Positions 7,203 through 13,986 of a stretch of 64,000 nt of DNA are shown piece after piece (within the stretch, counting starts at the first letter, position 1; each line of letters begins with the position of its first letter). The DNA is from Aminobacter anthyllidis (GTDB lineage Bacteria > Pseudomonadota > Alphaproteobacteria > Rhizobiales > Rhizobiaceae), in NCBI RefSeq assembly GCF_018555685.1, contig NZ_JAFLWW010000002.1, positions 310,001-374,000 on the forward strand, written 5' to 3'. The position numbers and the translations under genes were made by a program. The notes beneath the pieces were generated by a model. It was not told the DNA's origin. It made no database searches and saw only the letters and a program-made list of their open reading frames with translations.

Positions 7203-8885
7203 TCACATATTGGGATAGACCGGACCTTCGCCACCCTGCGGCGGCACCCAGTTGATGTTCTGGTTGGGATCCTTGATGTCGCAGGTCTTGCAGTGGACGC
7301 AGTTCTGCGCGTTGATCACGAACTTCGCGTCGGCGTGGCCAGGATCGTTGGCGATCGAATTGCCGTCGGCGTCGACCCACTCATAGACGCCGGCCGGGCA
7401 GTAGCGGCTCGAGGGGCCGGCGAAGATTTCGTATTCCGAACGCTTCTGCAGGTCCATGTCCTTGACCTGGAGGTGGACCGGCTGGTCCTCCTCGTGGTTG
7501 GTGTTGGACAGGAACACCGACGACAGGCGATCGAAGGTCAAGACGCCGTCGGGCTTGGGATAGTCGATCCTCTTGTGCTTCGATGCAGGCTCGAGCGACT
7601 GCGCGTCGGTCTTGCCGTGCTTGAGCGTGCCGAAAGGCGAGACGCCAAACAGCGTATTGAGCCACATGTCGAGCCCGCCGAGGCCGACGCCCAGAATGGT
7701 GCCGAAGCGCGACCACAGCGGCTTGACGTTGCGGACCTTCTTGAGGTCCTTGCCGATATCAGTCGAGCGCCAGGCGGCTTCGTAGGAGGCGAGTTCGTCA
7801 TTGGCGCGGCCGGCAGCGATGGCTTCGGCCACGTGCTCGGCGGCGAGCATGCCCGACAGCACGGCGTTGTGCGAACCCTTGATGCGCGGCACGTTGACCA
7901 GGCCGGCCGAGCAGCCCATCAAAACGCCACCGGGGAAGCTGAGCTTCGGCACCGACTGGTAACCGCCCTCGGTGATCGCACGCGCGCCGTAAGACAGGCG
8001 CTTGGCACCGTCGAAGGTGTGGCGGATCGCCGGATGCGTCTTGAAGCGCTGGAACTCCTCGAACGGCGCGAGATAGGGGTTCTTGTAGTTGAGGTGGACG
8101 ACGAAGCCGACGGCCACCATGTTGTCTTCGAGGTGGTAGAGGAACGAACCGCCGCCGGTCTTGAAATCGAGCGGCCAGCCGAACGAATGCTGGACCAGGC
8201 CCGGCTTGTGATGCTCGGGGGCGACCTGCCACAGTTCCTTGAGGCCGATGCCGAATTTCTGCGGCTCCTTGCCGGCGCCGAGATCGTATTTGGCGATCAG
8301 CTGCTTGGCGAGCGAACCGCGCGCGCCCTCGCCGATCAGCACATATTTGCCCATCAGCGCCATGCCGGGCGCAAAGCCTGCGCCGTGGCTGCCGTCGCGC
8401 TCGACGCCCATGTCGCCGGTGACCACGCCGGCGACGGCACCCTGGTCATTGTAGAGCAGGCCCGAGGCGGCAAAGCCGGGATAGATCTCGACGCCGAGCG
8501 CTTCGGCCTTGCCAGCCAGCCAGCGGCAGACATTGCCGAGCGAGACGATGTAGTTGCCGTGGTTGCTCATCAGCGGCGGCATGGCGAAATTGGGCAGCTT
8601 GACGGAGCCCGCCGGGCCGAGGATCAGGAAGTGATCGTCGGTGACGGGGGTCTTGAACGGATGCTCGGCATCATCGCGCCAGTCAGGCAGCAGGCGGTCG
8701 ATGCCGATCGGATCGACGACCGCGCCCGAAAGGATGTGGGCGCCGACCTCGCCGCCCTTTTCGAGCACGACGACCGAGAGTTCAGGATTGACCTGCTTGA
8801 GCCGGATCGCCGCTGCCAGGCCCGCCGGGCCGGCGCCGACGATGACAACGTCGAATTCCATGCTCTCGCGTTCGATATCGCTCAT
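7203..8885 (-). CDS. Electron transfer flavoprotein-ubiquinone oxidoreductase
   Basis: 560 residues. Passes electrons from reduced electron transfer flavoprotein (fed by acyl-CoA and branched-chain acyl-CoA dehydrogenases) to ubiquinone at the inner membrane. The N-terminal FAD fold has VVIVGAGPAGLAAAIRL; the middle includes GEGARGSLAKQL and GCSAGLVNVPRIKGSHNA; the C-terminal 4Fe-4S domain has the cluster Cys in RYCPAGVYEW and NCVHCKTCDIKDP, ending GGEGPVYPNM. The ATG at 8885 has GGAGGGA at ideal distance; a TTG one codon earlier is not needed. A palindromic operator candidate lies about 150 bases upstream (9028-9041). Confidence 0.96.
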   Translation of the reverse strand: MSDIERESMEFDVVIVGAGPAGLAAAIRLKQVNPELSVVVLEKGGEVGAHILSGAVVDPIGIDRLLPDWRDDAEHPFKTPVTDDHFLILGPAGSVKLPNFAMPPLMSNHGNYIVSLGNVCRWLAGKAEALGVEIYPGFAASGLLYNDQGAVAGVVTGDMGVERDGSHGAGFAPGMALMGKYVLIGEGARGSLAKQLIAKYDLGAGKEPQKFGIGLKELWQVAPEHHKPGLVQHSFGWPLDFKTGGGSFLYHLEDNMVAVGFVVHLNYKNPYLAPFEEFQRFKTHPAIRHTFDGAKRLSYGARAITEGGYQSVPKLSFPGGVLMGCSAGLVNVPRIKGSHNAVLSGMLAAEHVAEAIAAGRANDELASYEAAWRSTDIGKDLKKVRNVKPLWSRFGTILGVGLGGLDMWLNTLFGVSPFGTLKHGKTDAQSLEPASKHKRIDYPKPDGVLTFDRLSSVFLSNTNHEEDQPVHLQVKDMDLQKRSEYEIFAGPSSRYCPAGVYEWVDADGNSIANDPGHADAKFVINAQNCVHCKTCDIKDPNQNINWVPPQGGEGPVYPNM

Positions 8886-9027
8886 CAATCCCTCCGCGTT
8901 GGCTGGCCCTGTCCCAAGGGCAATCTGTAGCTAGGCGCTGCATAGCGCATCGTTGGCAAACGTCAAACCGACCAATCCGCACATCGGCTGTTTGGTCTAA
9001 TGATGCTTCTCCAGACGATGAATTATC

Positions 9028-9041
9028 TTACGTTAACGTAA
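9028..9041. promoter_or_regulatory. Perfect palindromic operator TTACGTTAACGTAA
   Basis: A 14-bp perfect palindrome in the divergent region between the ETF-QO gene and the exported protein at 9135. It shares half-sites with 607-620. In other proteobacteria LiuR (MerR family) boxes of similar form control branched-chain amino acid and acyl-CoA catabolism including electron transfer flavoprotein genes, so placement upstream of ETF-QO is fitting. The regulator assignment is inference. Confidence 0.5.
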
Positions 9042-9134
9042 AGGTCAAAAGATTTCACCTTTCGGCTGTGCGTTACGGCCCGTACTGTCACAAAACAGGT
9101 GTTGTTCAACAGCCTTTTCGTCCATTGATTCTAT

Positions 9135-9788
9135 ATGCGCCAACACGTGCCCTGCAGGACCGGACTGGAGCGCTTTCACCCCAAACGCCACATCCTGGCT
9201 GGGGCTGCCCTTCTTATTGCGACATGTCTTGTCAGCGAAGGTCGCTCGCAGGAGACCGGGCCCGATCAAAAGGTCTGGAATGCCGGGGCGTACTCGTTTT
9301 CCGACGAACTCGGCGGCTTCAAGATCATAAGCGTTTCGGGAACAGGCACGAGGGAAGACCCGTTCGTGGTCAAGGAAGAGCTGGAATCGGCGACGCCGGT
9401 GACGCTGACCATTCGCACGATCCGGCCGATCCGCCCCTTCGACAGCTCGGGATTTTATGCCAACGGCGTCATGTTCATGCGCATCGAGGCGCTGAACAAC
9501 AGCGGCCAGGCCTGGGTCGAGTTCGAATTCGAACTGCAGGAGCAAGAGGGCCAGGCCAGCGTATTCGGCGATGGGCTGTCCTTCGACCAGCGCCGCACCG
9601 ACAACGTCAACATCTCCTCCGACAGCTTCGAGCAGTACAGTCGCGACTTCGAGCCCTATGACCGGCTGCGCTTCATAGATGGCAAGGTCGACCCGCTTGC
9701 CGTCGCCGGCTTCAGCTTCCTGGTCACCGACTACACGCCCCGCTGGCGCTTTTATCTGGTGCAGGACCCGCGCATTCCCTCCTCCTGA
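9135..9788 (+). CDS. Hypothetical exported protein, 217 aa
   Basis: After a basic N-terminus and a hydrophobic signal region (about 20-38, ILAGAALLIATCLVSEG) comes a probable beta-rich domain: SGTGTREDPFVVKEE, TIRTIRPIRPF, VEFEFELQEQEGQ and a final DYTPRWRFYLVQDPRIP. No known domain is recognised. The N-terminal end is uncertain because no clear ribosome site precedes the ATG at 9135, and the signal peptide starts unusually late; a GTG at 9147 is an alternative. Ends 36 bases before the uracil-DNA glycosylase gene on the same strand, so they may be co-transcribed. Confidence 0.65.
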   Translation: MRQHVPCRTGLERFHPKRHILAGAALLIATCLVSEGRSQETGPDQKVWNAGAYSFSDELGGFKIISVSGTGTREDPFVVKEELESATPVTLTIRTIRPIRPFDSSGFYANGVMFMRIEALNNSGQAWVEFEFELQEQEGQASVFGDGLSFDQRRTDNVNISSDSFEQYSRDFEPYDRLRFIDGKVDPLAVAGFSFLVTDYTPRWRFYLVQDPRIPSS

Positions 9789-9824
9789 ACTTGCAAATCG
9801 CCGGCGTAACGCCGAAACTGGGGC

Positions 9825-10682
9825 ATGGCCTCAATTTCGGGAAACGAACGTCCGGATCTGCGCGATCTGCTCGCCTTCTATGCTGCGGCGGGCGTCGACG
9901 ATGCGCTTGTCGACGATCCGATCGACCGGTTTGCCGAAAGCGCCCAACGCCAGGCAGCACCAGCGCAGCAGCCGGTACAGGCTGGAGAGCGCGAGGCACC
10001 GCGTCTCGGTGCGGACAGACCTGCTCCACCGCCTCCACGTCCCGCGGCCATTGCCGCCGTGCCCGACGAGGCGCAGGCAGCGGCAGCGCGCGAGCTTGCT
10101 TCCAAGGCCGCGTCGCTCGACGAACTCAAGCAGATCATGGCGGATTTCGACGGCTGCAACCTCAAGGCCACGGCCAAGAGCATGGTGTTTGCCGACGGTA
10201 ATCCCGAAGCCGACCTGATGCTGGTGGGCGAAGCGCCCGGCCGTGACGAGGACCTGGAGGGTCTGCCGTTTGTCGGCCGCTCGGGACAGTTGCTCGACCT
10301 CATCCTTGCGGCCATCGGGCTCGACCGGAAGTCGGCCTACATTGCCAATGTCATTCCGTGGCGCCCACCTGGCAACCGCACGCCGACACCGCATGAAACG
10401 GAAATCTGCCGGCCGTTCGTCGAGCGCCAGATCGCGCTTGCCAAGCCCAAGGTGCTGGTAACGCTCGGCGGCCCGTCGGCCAAGCTGCTCGTCGGTTCGC
10501 AGGAGGGAATTCTCAGGCTACGCGGCAGCTGGAAGAGCCATGTCACGGCGGACGGCACGGTCATCCCTGTCATGCCGACGCTGCACCCGGCTTATCTGTT
10601 GAGAAATCCCGCCCACAAGAAACTTGCGTGGCGGGATTTCCTGGAGGTCAAGGCGAAGCTGCGGGAACTGGGCAGCCACTGA
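9825..10682 (+). CDS. Uracil-DNA glycosylase, family 4-like without full Fe-S ligand set
   Basis: 285 residues. A disordered Ala/Pro-rich N-terminus (1-95) precedes the glycosylase fold: MLVGEAPGRDEDLEGLPFVG (motif A and the Tyr/Phe pocket), IANVIPWRPPGNRTP, LVTLGGPSAKLLVG, and the late motif LHPAYLLRNPAHKK with the His that contacts DNA. This would remove uracil from DNA at the start of base excision repair. Classical family 4 enzymes use four Cys for a 4Fe-4S cluster; here only Cys111 and Cys195 exist and the usual KCRPP Cys is Trp179. It may belong to a Rhizobiales subclass without the cluster. Confidence 0.88.
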   Translation: MASISGNERPDLRDLLAFYAAAGVDDALVDDPIDRFAESAQRQAAPAQQPVQAGEREAPRLGADRPAPPPPRPAAIAAVPDEAQAAAARELASKAASLDELKQIMADFDGCNLKATAKSMVFADGNPEADLMLVGEAPGRDEDLEGLPFVGRSGQLLDLILAAIGLDRKSAYIANVIPWRPPGNRTPTPHETEICRPFVERQIALAKPKVLVTLGGPSAKLLVGSQEGILRLRGSWKSHVTADGTVIPVMPTLHPAYLLRNPAHKKLAWRDFLEVKAKLRELGSH

Positions 10683-10694
10683 AGGCGGCGGTCC

Positions 10695-11093
10695 TCAGGC
10701 CGCAGCCGGCGCAGCGCGGCGGATACCGACGAACTGCAACTCCGCGAACACCGCCACCGTCAGCGCCTGAGCCGCGACGAAGGCGATGCCGAGCAGGTTC
10801 GGCTGGATGGTACCCGAAAAGAGCAAGGCGAAGCTGCCGATTACCCACAAAGCGTTGATGGCGATGATGTCGACCATCACAAGCTTCGACACGGTAGGCC
10901 GCCGGGCGATGACGACCAGCATGGCGACGAAGGGCACCAGCGCCAGACCAGCCCAGAACAGCAGTTCGGCAGGCAATTCGAGGAGCGGCGAAAGCAGAGG
11001 CGCGCCAAGCATCATCAGCAGGCCGGCAGCACCGCTGATGAGCGCATCGGCGTGAAGGACATTGCGGAGGAAGGGCGTGACGGCAATGGACAT
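10695..11093 (-). CDS. Small integral membrane protein, four helices
   Basis: 132 residues with four predicted membrane helices (about 16-36, 42-62, 72-92, 99-120) and short loops; the only conserved-looking polar feature is RRPTVSKLVMVD between helices 2 and 3. No family is recognised. AGGAG lies upstream of the ATG at 11093. It is transcribed divergently from the XRE regulator across 135 bases that contain a dyad, so the regulator may control it. This regulator and small membrane protein arrangement is common, but the function is unknown. Confidence 0.7.
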   Translation of the reverse strand: MSIAVTPFLRNVLHADALISGAAGLLMMLGAPLLSPLLELPAELLFWAGLALVPFVAMLVVIARRPTVSKLVMVDIIAINALWVIGSFALLFSGTIQPNLLGIAFVAAQALTVAVFAELQFVGIRRAAPAAA

Positions 11094-11178
11094 GACTGAA
11101 GCTCCTGGTTCGGTTGCTGGAGGCTGTCTGCGAACGCCTTCCTGAAATCGAACATCTCACCAGCCCAGGGCCAAAGCG

Positions 11179-11195
11179 ATTACGCTTGAGGTAAT
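11179..11195. promoter_or_regulatory. ATTAC-N7-GTAAT dyad in divergent promoter region
   Basis: An inverted repeat ATTAC/GTAAT with a 7-base spacer lies 34 bases before the XRE regulator and about 86 bases before the divergent membrane protein gene. It is a candidate operator for autoregulation and divergent control. It is short, so chance is possible. Confidence 0.3.
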
Positions 11196-11228
11196 AGCAA
11201 TCAGAATTTTGCCTGCTAGTCTAACGGC

Positions 11229-11957
11229 ATGACAACGACACAAAACACCGTAGGCGAACTCATCCGCGAATGGCGCACCAGGCGGCGCATGAGCCAGCTC
11301 GACCTCGCCATGGAAGCCGAAATCTCGCAGCGGCACCTGAGCTTCATGGAGAGCGGGCGCTCGGCGCCCTCGCGCGACATGGTGCTTCATCTCGCCGAAC
11401 AGCTCGAGATTCCGCTGCGCCAGCGCAACCAGCTTCTGCTGGCCGCCGGATATGCACCGAGCTTCAGCGAAAAGCCGCTCGATCACCCTTCGCTCGCACC
11501 AGCCATGGACGCCGTGCGCATGGTGCTCAAGGGGCACGAGCCCTACCCCGCGATCGCCGTCGACCGGCACTGGAACCTGATCGAGGGCAATGCGGCGCTC
11601 GGGCCCATGCTTGCCGGTGTGGATGCCTCGCTGCTGGAGCCACCGGTCAATGTGCTCAGGCTCAGCCTGCACCCGAAGGGCGTGGCGCCGCGCATCGTCA
11701 ATCTGCACGAATGGCGCTCGCATCTGATCGAGCGGCTGAAGCACCAGAACGACACCGCCGGCGACCCATTCCTCAAGACATTGGAGCAGGAGTTGCTGAG
11801 CTATCCCGACGGGCCGCGCGCCGGACGCCCGATGCAGGCCGACCCGCTGGCGATCGCGCATCCGCTGCGGCTGCGCGTCGGCGATGCGGTGCTGTCGTTC
11901 ATCAGCACGATCTCTTCCCCGCCGATGAAGAGACGGCAGCACGGCTCAGGTGCCTAG
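11229..11957 (+). CDS. XRE-family regulator with MmyB-like ligand domain, C-terminus altered
   Basis: 242 residues. The N-terminal helix-turn-helix is classical: ELIREWRTRRRMSQLDLAME, AEISQRHLSFMESGRSAPSR. The rest is the MmyB-like PAS-type domain (YAPSFSEKPLD, AMDAVRMVLKGHEPYPAIAVD, HWNLIEGNAAL, LRVGDAVLSFIST). Relatives continue from LSFIST through a VFGTPVDVTL-type strand to FFPADxxT. Here codons after LSFIST read ISSPPMKRR, while the expected LFPADEETAARLR is found in the next frame. A deletion of roughly 60 bases, not a multiple of three, near 11908-11913 best explains this. DNA binding is probably intact; ligand sensing may be changed. Its stop shares bases with the convergent gene's stop. 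Confidence 0.85.
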   Translation: MTTTQNTVGELIREWRTRRRMSQLDLAMEAEISQRHLSFMESGRSAPSRDMVLHLAEQLEIPLRQRNQLLLAAGYAPSFSEKPLDHPSLAPAMDAVRMVLKGHEPYPAIAVDRHWNLIEGNAALGPMLAGVDASLLEPPVNVLRLSLHPKGVAPRIVNLHEWRSHLIERLKHQNDTAGDPFLKTLEQELLSYPDGPRAGRPMQADPLAIAHPLRLRVGDAVLSFISTISSPPMKRRQHGSGA

Positions 11958-12958
11958 CCGTTCAATAGACCCGGAGGCCGCGGGATGCTGCGACGATCCT
12001 TTTCGAAAGGCGACGGGTCTGGAAAGATCGCCGCAAGGGCCGCCTGCATCTCCAAGGCCCTGACCGCGGCGCGCGCCTCATCGTCGATCTCGTCGTTGAG
12101 GCAGAAGAAAGCAGGCGGCTGCCCGACCAGGCTTGCCAGCGACCGGCTGAATGCGTCGTCGTCCCTGACGGCGATGACATGCTCGCCGGCCAGTTTCACC
12201 TGAAGAGCGCCTTCAGGTAGGCCGCGGTCGCGCTCGGGAACGGCATTGAGGTAAAGCACCCGTGCCAGCGCATCCGTTCGCTGGCGAAAACGATGCCGCG
12301 AGGTGCGGCGCAGCCAGAAACCGAACCGGGCGTTCAGCCAGGCCAGCTTGTCCAGCTCCAGCAACAGCGGGATATGCGGCGGGTAGGACCATCGCCTACG
12401 GCGGAACGCCAGGCAAAGCAGCAGATTGTTGAAGGCCAGCGTATGCCTGTAGCGGTCGGCTTGCAGCCGAAACCGGGGCAGCCTTGCCGACATGACGTGA
12501 AGCCGGGGCCTGCCATCGGGCGATATGAATTCTTCGCGCGGTATCAGCTGGCCGACGAAGAAATCGTCGTTGAAAAGCAGGAAGCGGTCGGCAACACCTG
12601 CCATGCCTATGCGGTGGAGGTTGGCTTCGATGGCGCTGGAACTGAAAACCGGCAGGCTGGACGGATCGGCGAAGAAATCCGCGTGTGTGACGAGACGGAT
12701 CCCCGGGTGGTCGAGATCGAGCCATGACGGCACCTGGCCGTTGGTGACGAGATGGATGGTCCTGACCCATGGCAGGTGGAGGTGGATCGACCGCAGCGCA
12801 TAACGCAGCTCGCCGTTCTCGCGAAAGCGGTAAGGCGCGGGCCTGTTCCAGGGCAGCTTCGGCCAGTGGCGCAGCAGACTGGCGCGATGGGCAGGGTCGT
12901 TGCCGTCAACCCACGGCATCACGACATCGATCGGGTCGGAAAATTCATTGTCAGCCAT
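11954..12958 (-). CDS. Stealth-family sugar-phosphate transferase
   Basis: 334 residues with the conserved regions of Stealth proteins in order: CR1 DVVMPWVDGNDPAH (about 11-24), CR2 RFRENGELRYALRSIHLHLP with WVRTIHLVTNGQVPSWL and the RFLLFNDDFFVG segment (about 44-160), CR3 around YRHTLAFNNLL, and a CR4-like AFFCLNDE near 290. Stealth enzymes transfer hexose-1-phosphate units in capsule or exopolysaccharide assembly and resemble the human GlcNAc-1-phosphotransferase. No polysaccharide cluster surrounds the gene, so the acceptor is unknown. No signal peptide; cytoplasmic. Its TAG overlaps the regulator's TAG in a CTAG. Confidence 0.85.
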   Translation of the reverse strand: MADNEFSDPIDVVMPWVDGNDPAHRASLLRHWPKLPWNRPAPYRFRENGELRYALRSIHLHLPWVRTIHLVTNGQVPSWLDLDHPGIRLVTHADFFADPSSLPVFSSSAIEANLHRIGMAGVADRFLLFNDDFFVGQLIPREEFISPDGRPRLHVMSARLPRFRLQADRYRHTLAFNNLLLCLAFRRRRWSYPPHIPLLLELDKLAWLNARFGFWLRRTSRHRFRQRTDALARVLYLNAVPERDRGLPEGALQVKLAGEHVIAVRDDDAFSRSLASLVGQPPAFFCLNDEIDDEARAAVRALEMQAALAAIFPDPSPFEKDRRSIPRPPGLLNG

Positions 12959-13038
12959 GCGTCGCCCTTCGACCGAAAACCGGTCGCCTCAGATCATTCC
13001 GAGGAGCGGGCAGGCTCCAGATTTACAGACATCACCGC

Positions 13039-13986
13039 CTATTGCGGCGACGAGGCCTTCTTGGCGGCCTGGATTTCCAGGCCAAGGCGCTGTTCGCGCC
13101 AGATGATGAAGATGCCGGCGCCGATGACAATGGCGCCACCAACGAGCGTATGGATCGTCGGCAGATCACCGAAGACGAGATAGCCGACGGCGATGCCGAG
13201 AAGCAAGGAGGTATATTCGAAGGGCGCGACGGTCGAGGCCTCGGCGTGGCGATAGGCCTCGGTCATGAACAGCTGGGCAATGCCGCCGCAGAAGCCGCCG
13301 GTGACGAGCAGCGCCGTTTGCTCCCAGGTCAGCGACTGCCAGCCGAACGGGATGCTCAGCAAGGACATGACGCTGGCGGTCAGCGAGAACCACAGCACGA
13401 TCGTCGCGGTGCGTTCCGTATGGACGAGTTTGCGCACCAGGAGCATGGCGACGGCCGAAAGTGCGGCACCGGCAAGGGCCGCCACCACGCCCATCGCCGC
13501 CTTGTCGCTCATGCCCGCGCCCGAAGTGAACAAAGTGAGGTTTGGCCACGAAACGATGAGCACGCCCAGGAGACCTACGGCAACCGCCGTCCACCTGTAG
13601 GAGCGGACATTCTCGCCGAGGAAGATGGCGCTGAAGACTACGACAAGCAGCGGCTGGGCATAGTTCAGCGTGATCGCCTCCGGCAGCGGCAGCTGCGTCA
13701 GCGCGAAGAAGCCGAAGCCCATGGCCGTCACCCCGGCAAGCCCGCGCATGATGTGCCCGAACGGTCGCGTGGTAACGACCGCCGTGCGCAACTCGCCGCG
13801 GAAAGCAAGGAAGACGAGGATCGGAAAGATGGCAAAGAAGGACCGGTAGAACACGATCTGGCCGGCTGGCACCTGGCCGGCCAGCTTGATACTGGTCGAC
13901 ATGCCGACGAAGATCGCAACTGATATGACCTTGAGCGCGATACCTGTAAGCGGCGACGAAGCCGCCTGAACCACGTTTTGCTTCAC
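13039..13986 (-). CDS. DMT-superfamily (EamA) transporter
   Basis: 315 residues with ten predicted membrane helices in two EamA repeats; typical features are YRSFFAIFPILVFLA, LPLPEAITLNYAQPLLVVVFS and AYRHAEASTVAPFEYTSLL. It is an inner-membrane exporter or importer of small metabolites; the substrate cannot be read from sequence. The start is GTG at 13986, overlapping the TGA of the upstream molybdenum hydroxylase gene (GTGA), so translation is coupled and the two form an operon. The polar C-terminal tail ends in Lys/Ser residues. Confidence 0.9.
   Translation of the reverse strand: MKQNVVQAASSPLTGIALKVISVAIFVGMSTSIKLAGQVPAGQIVFYRSFFAIFPILVFLAFRGELRTAVVTTRPFGHIMRGLAGVTAMGFGFFALTQLPLPEAITLNYAQPLLVVVFSAIFLGENVRSYRWTAVAVGLLGVLIVSWPNLTLFTSGAGMSDKAAMGVVAALAGAALSAVAMLLVRKLVHTERTATIVLWFSLTASVMSLLSIPFGWQSLTWEQTALLVTGGFCGGIAQLFMTEAYRHAEASTVAPFEYTSLLLGIAVGYLVFGDLPTIHTLVGGAIVIGAGIFIIWREQRLGLEIQAAKKASSPQ

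Noticed and set aside
7293-8930. 545-codon plus-strand frame opposite the ETF-QO gene
   Set aside because: Shadow of a full-length, motif-complete gene on the other strand.
13166-13594. Out-of-frame reading frames inside the DMT transporter and other genes
   Set aside because: Arg/Pro/Ala-rich shadow translations with no start signals.
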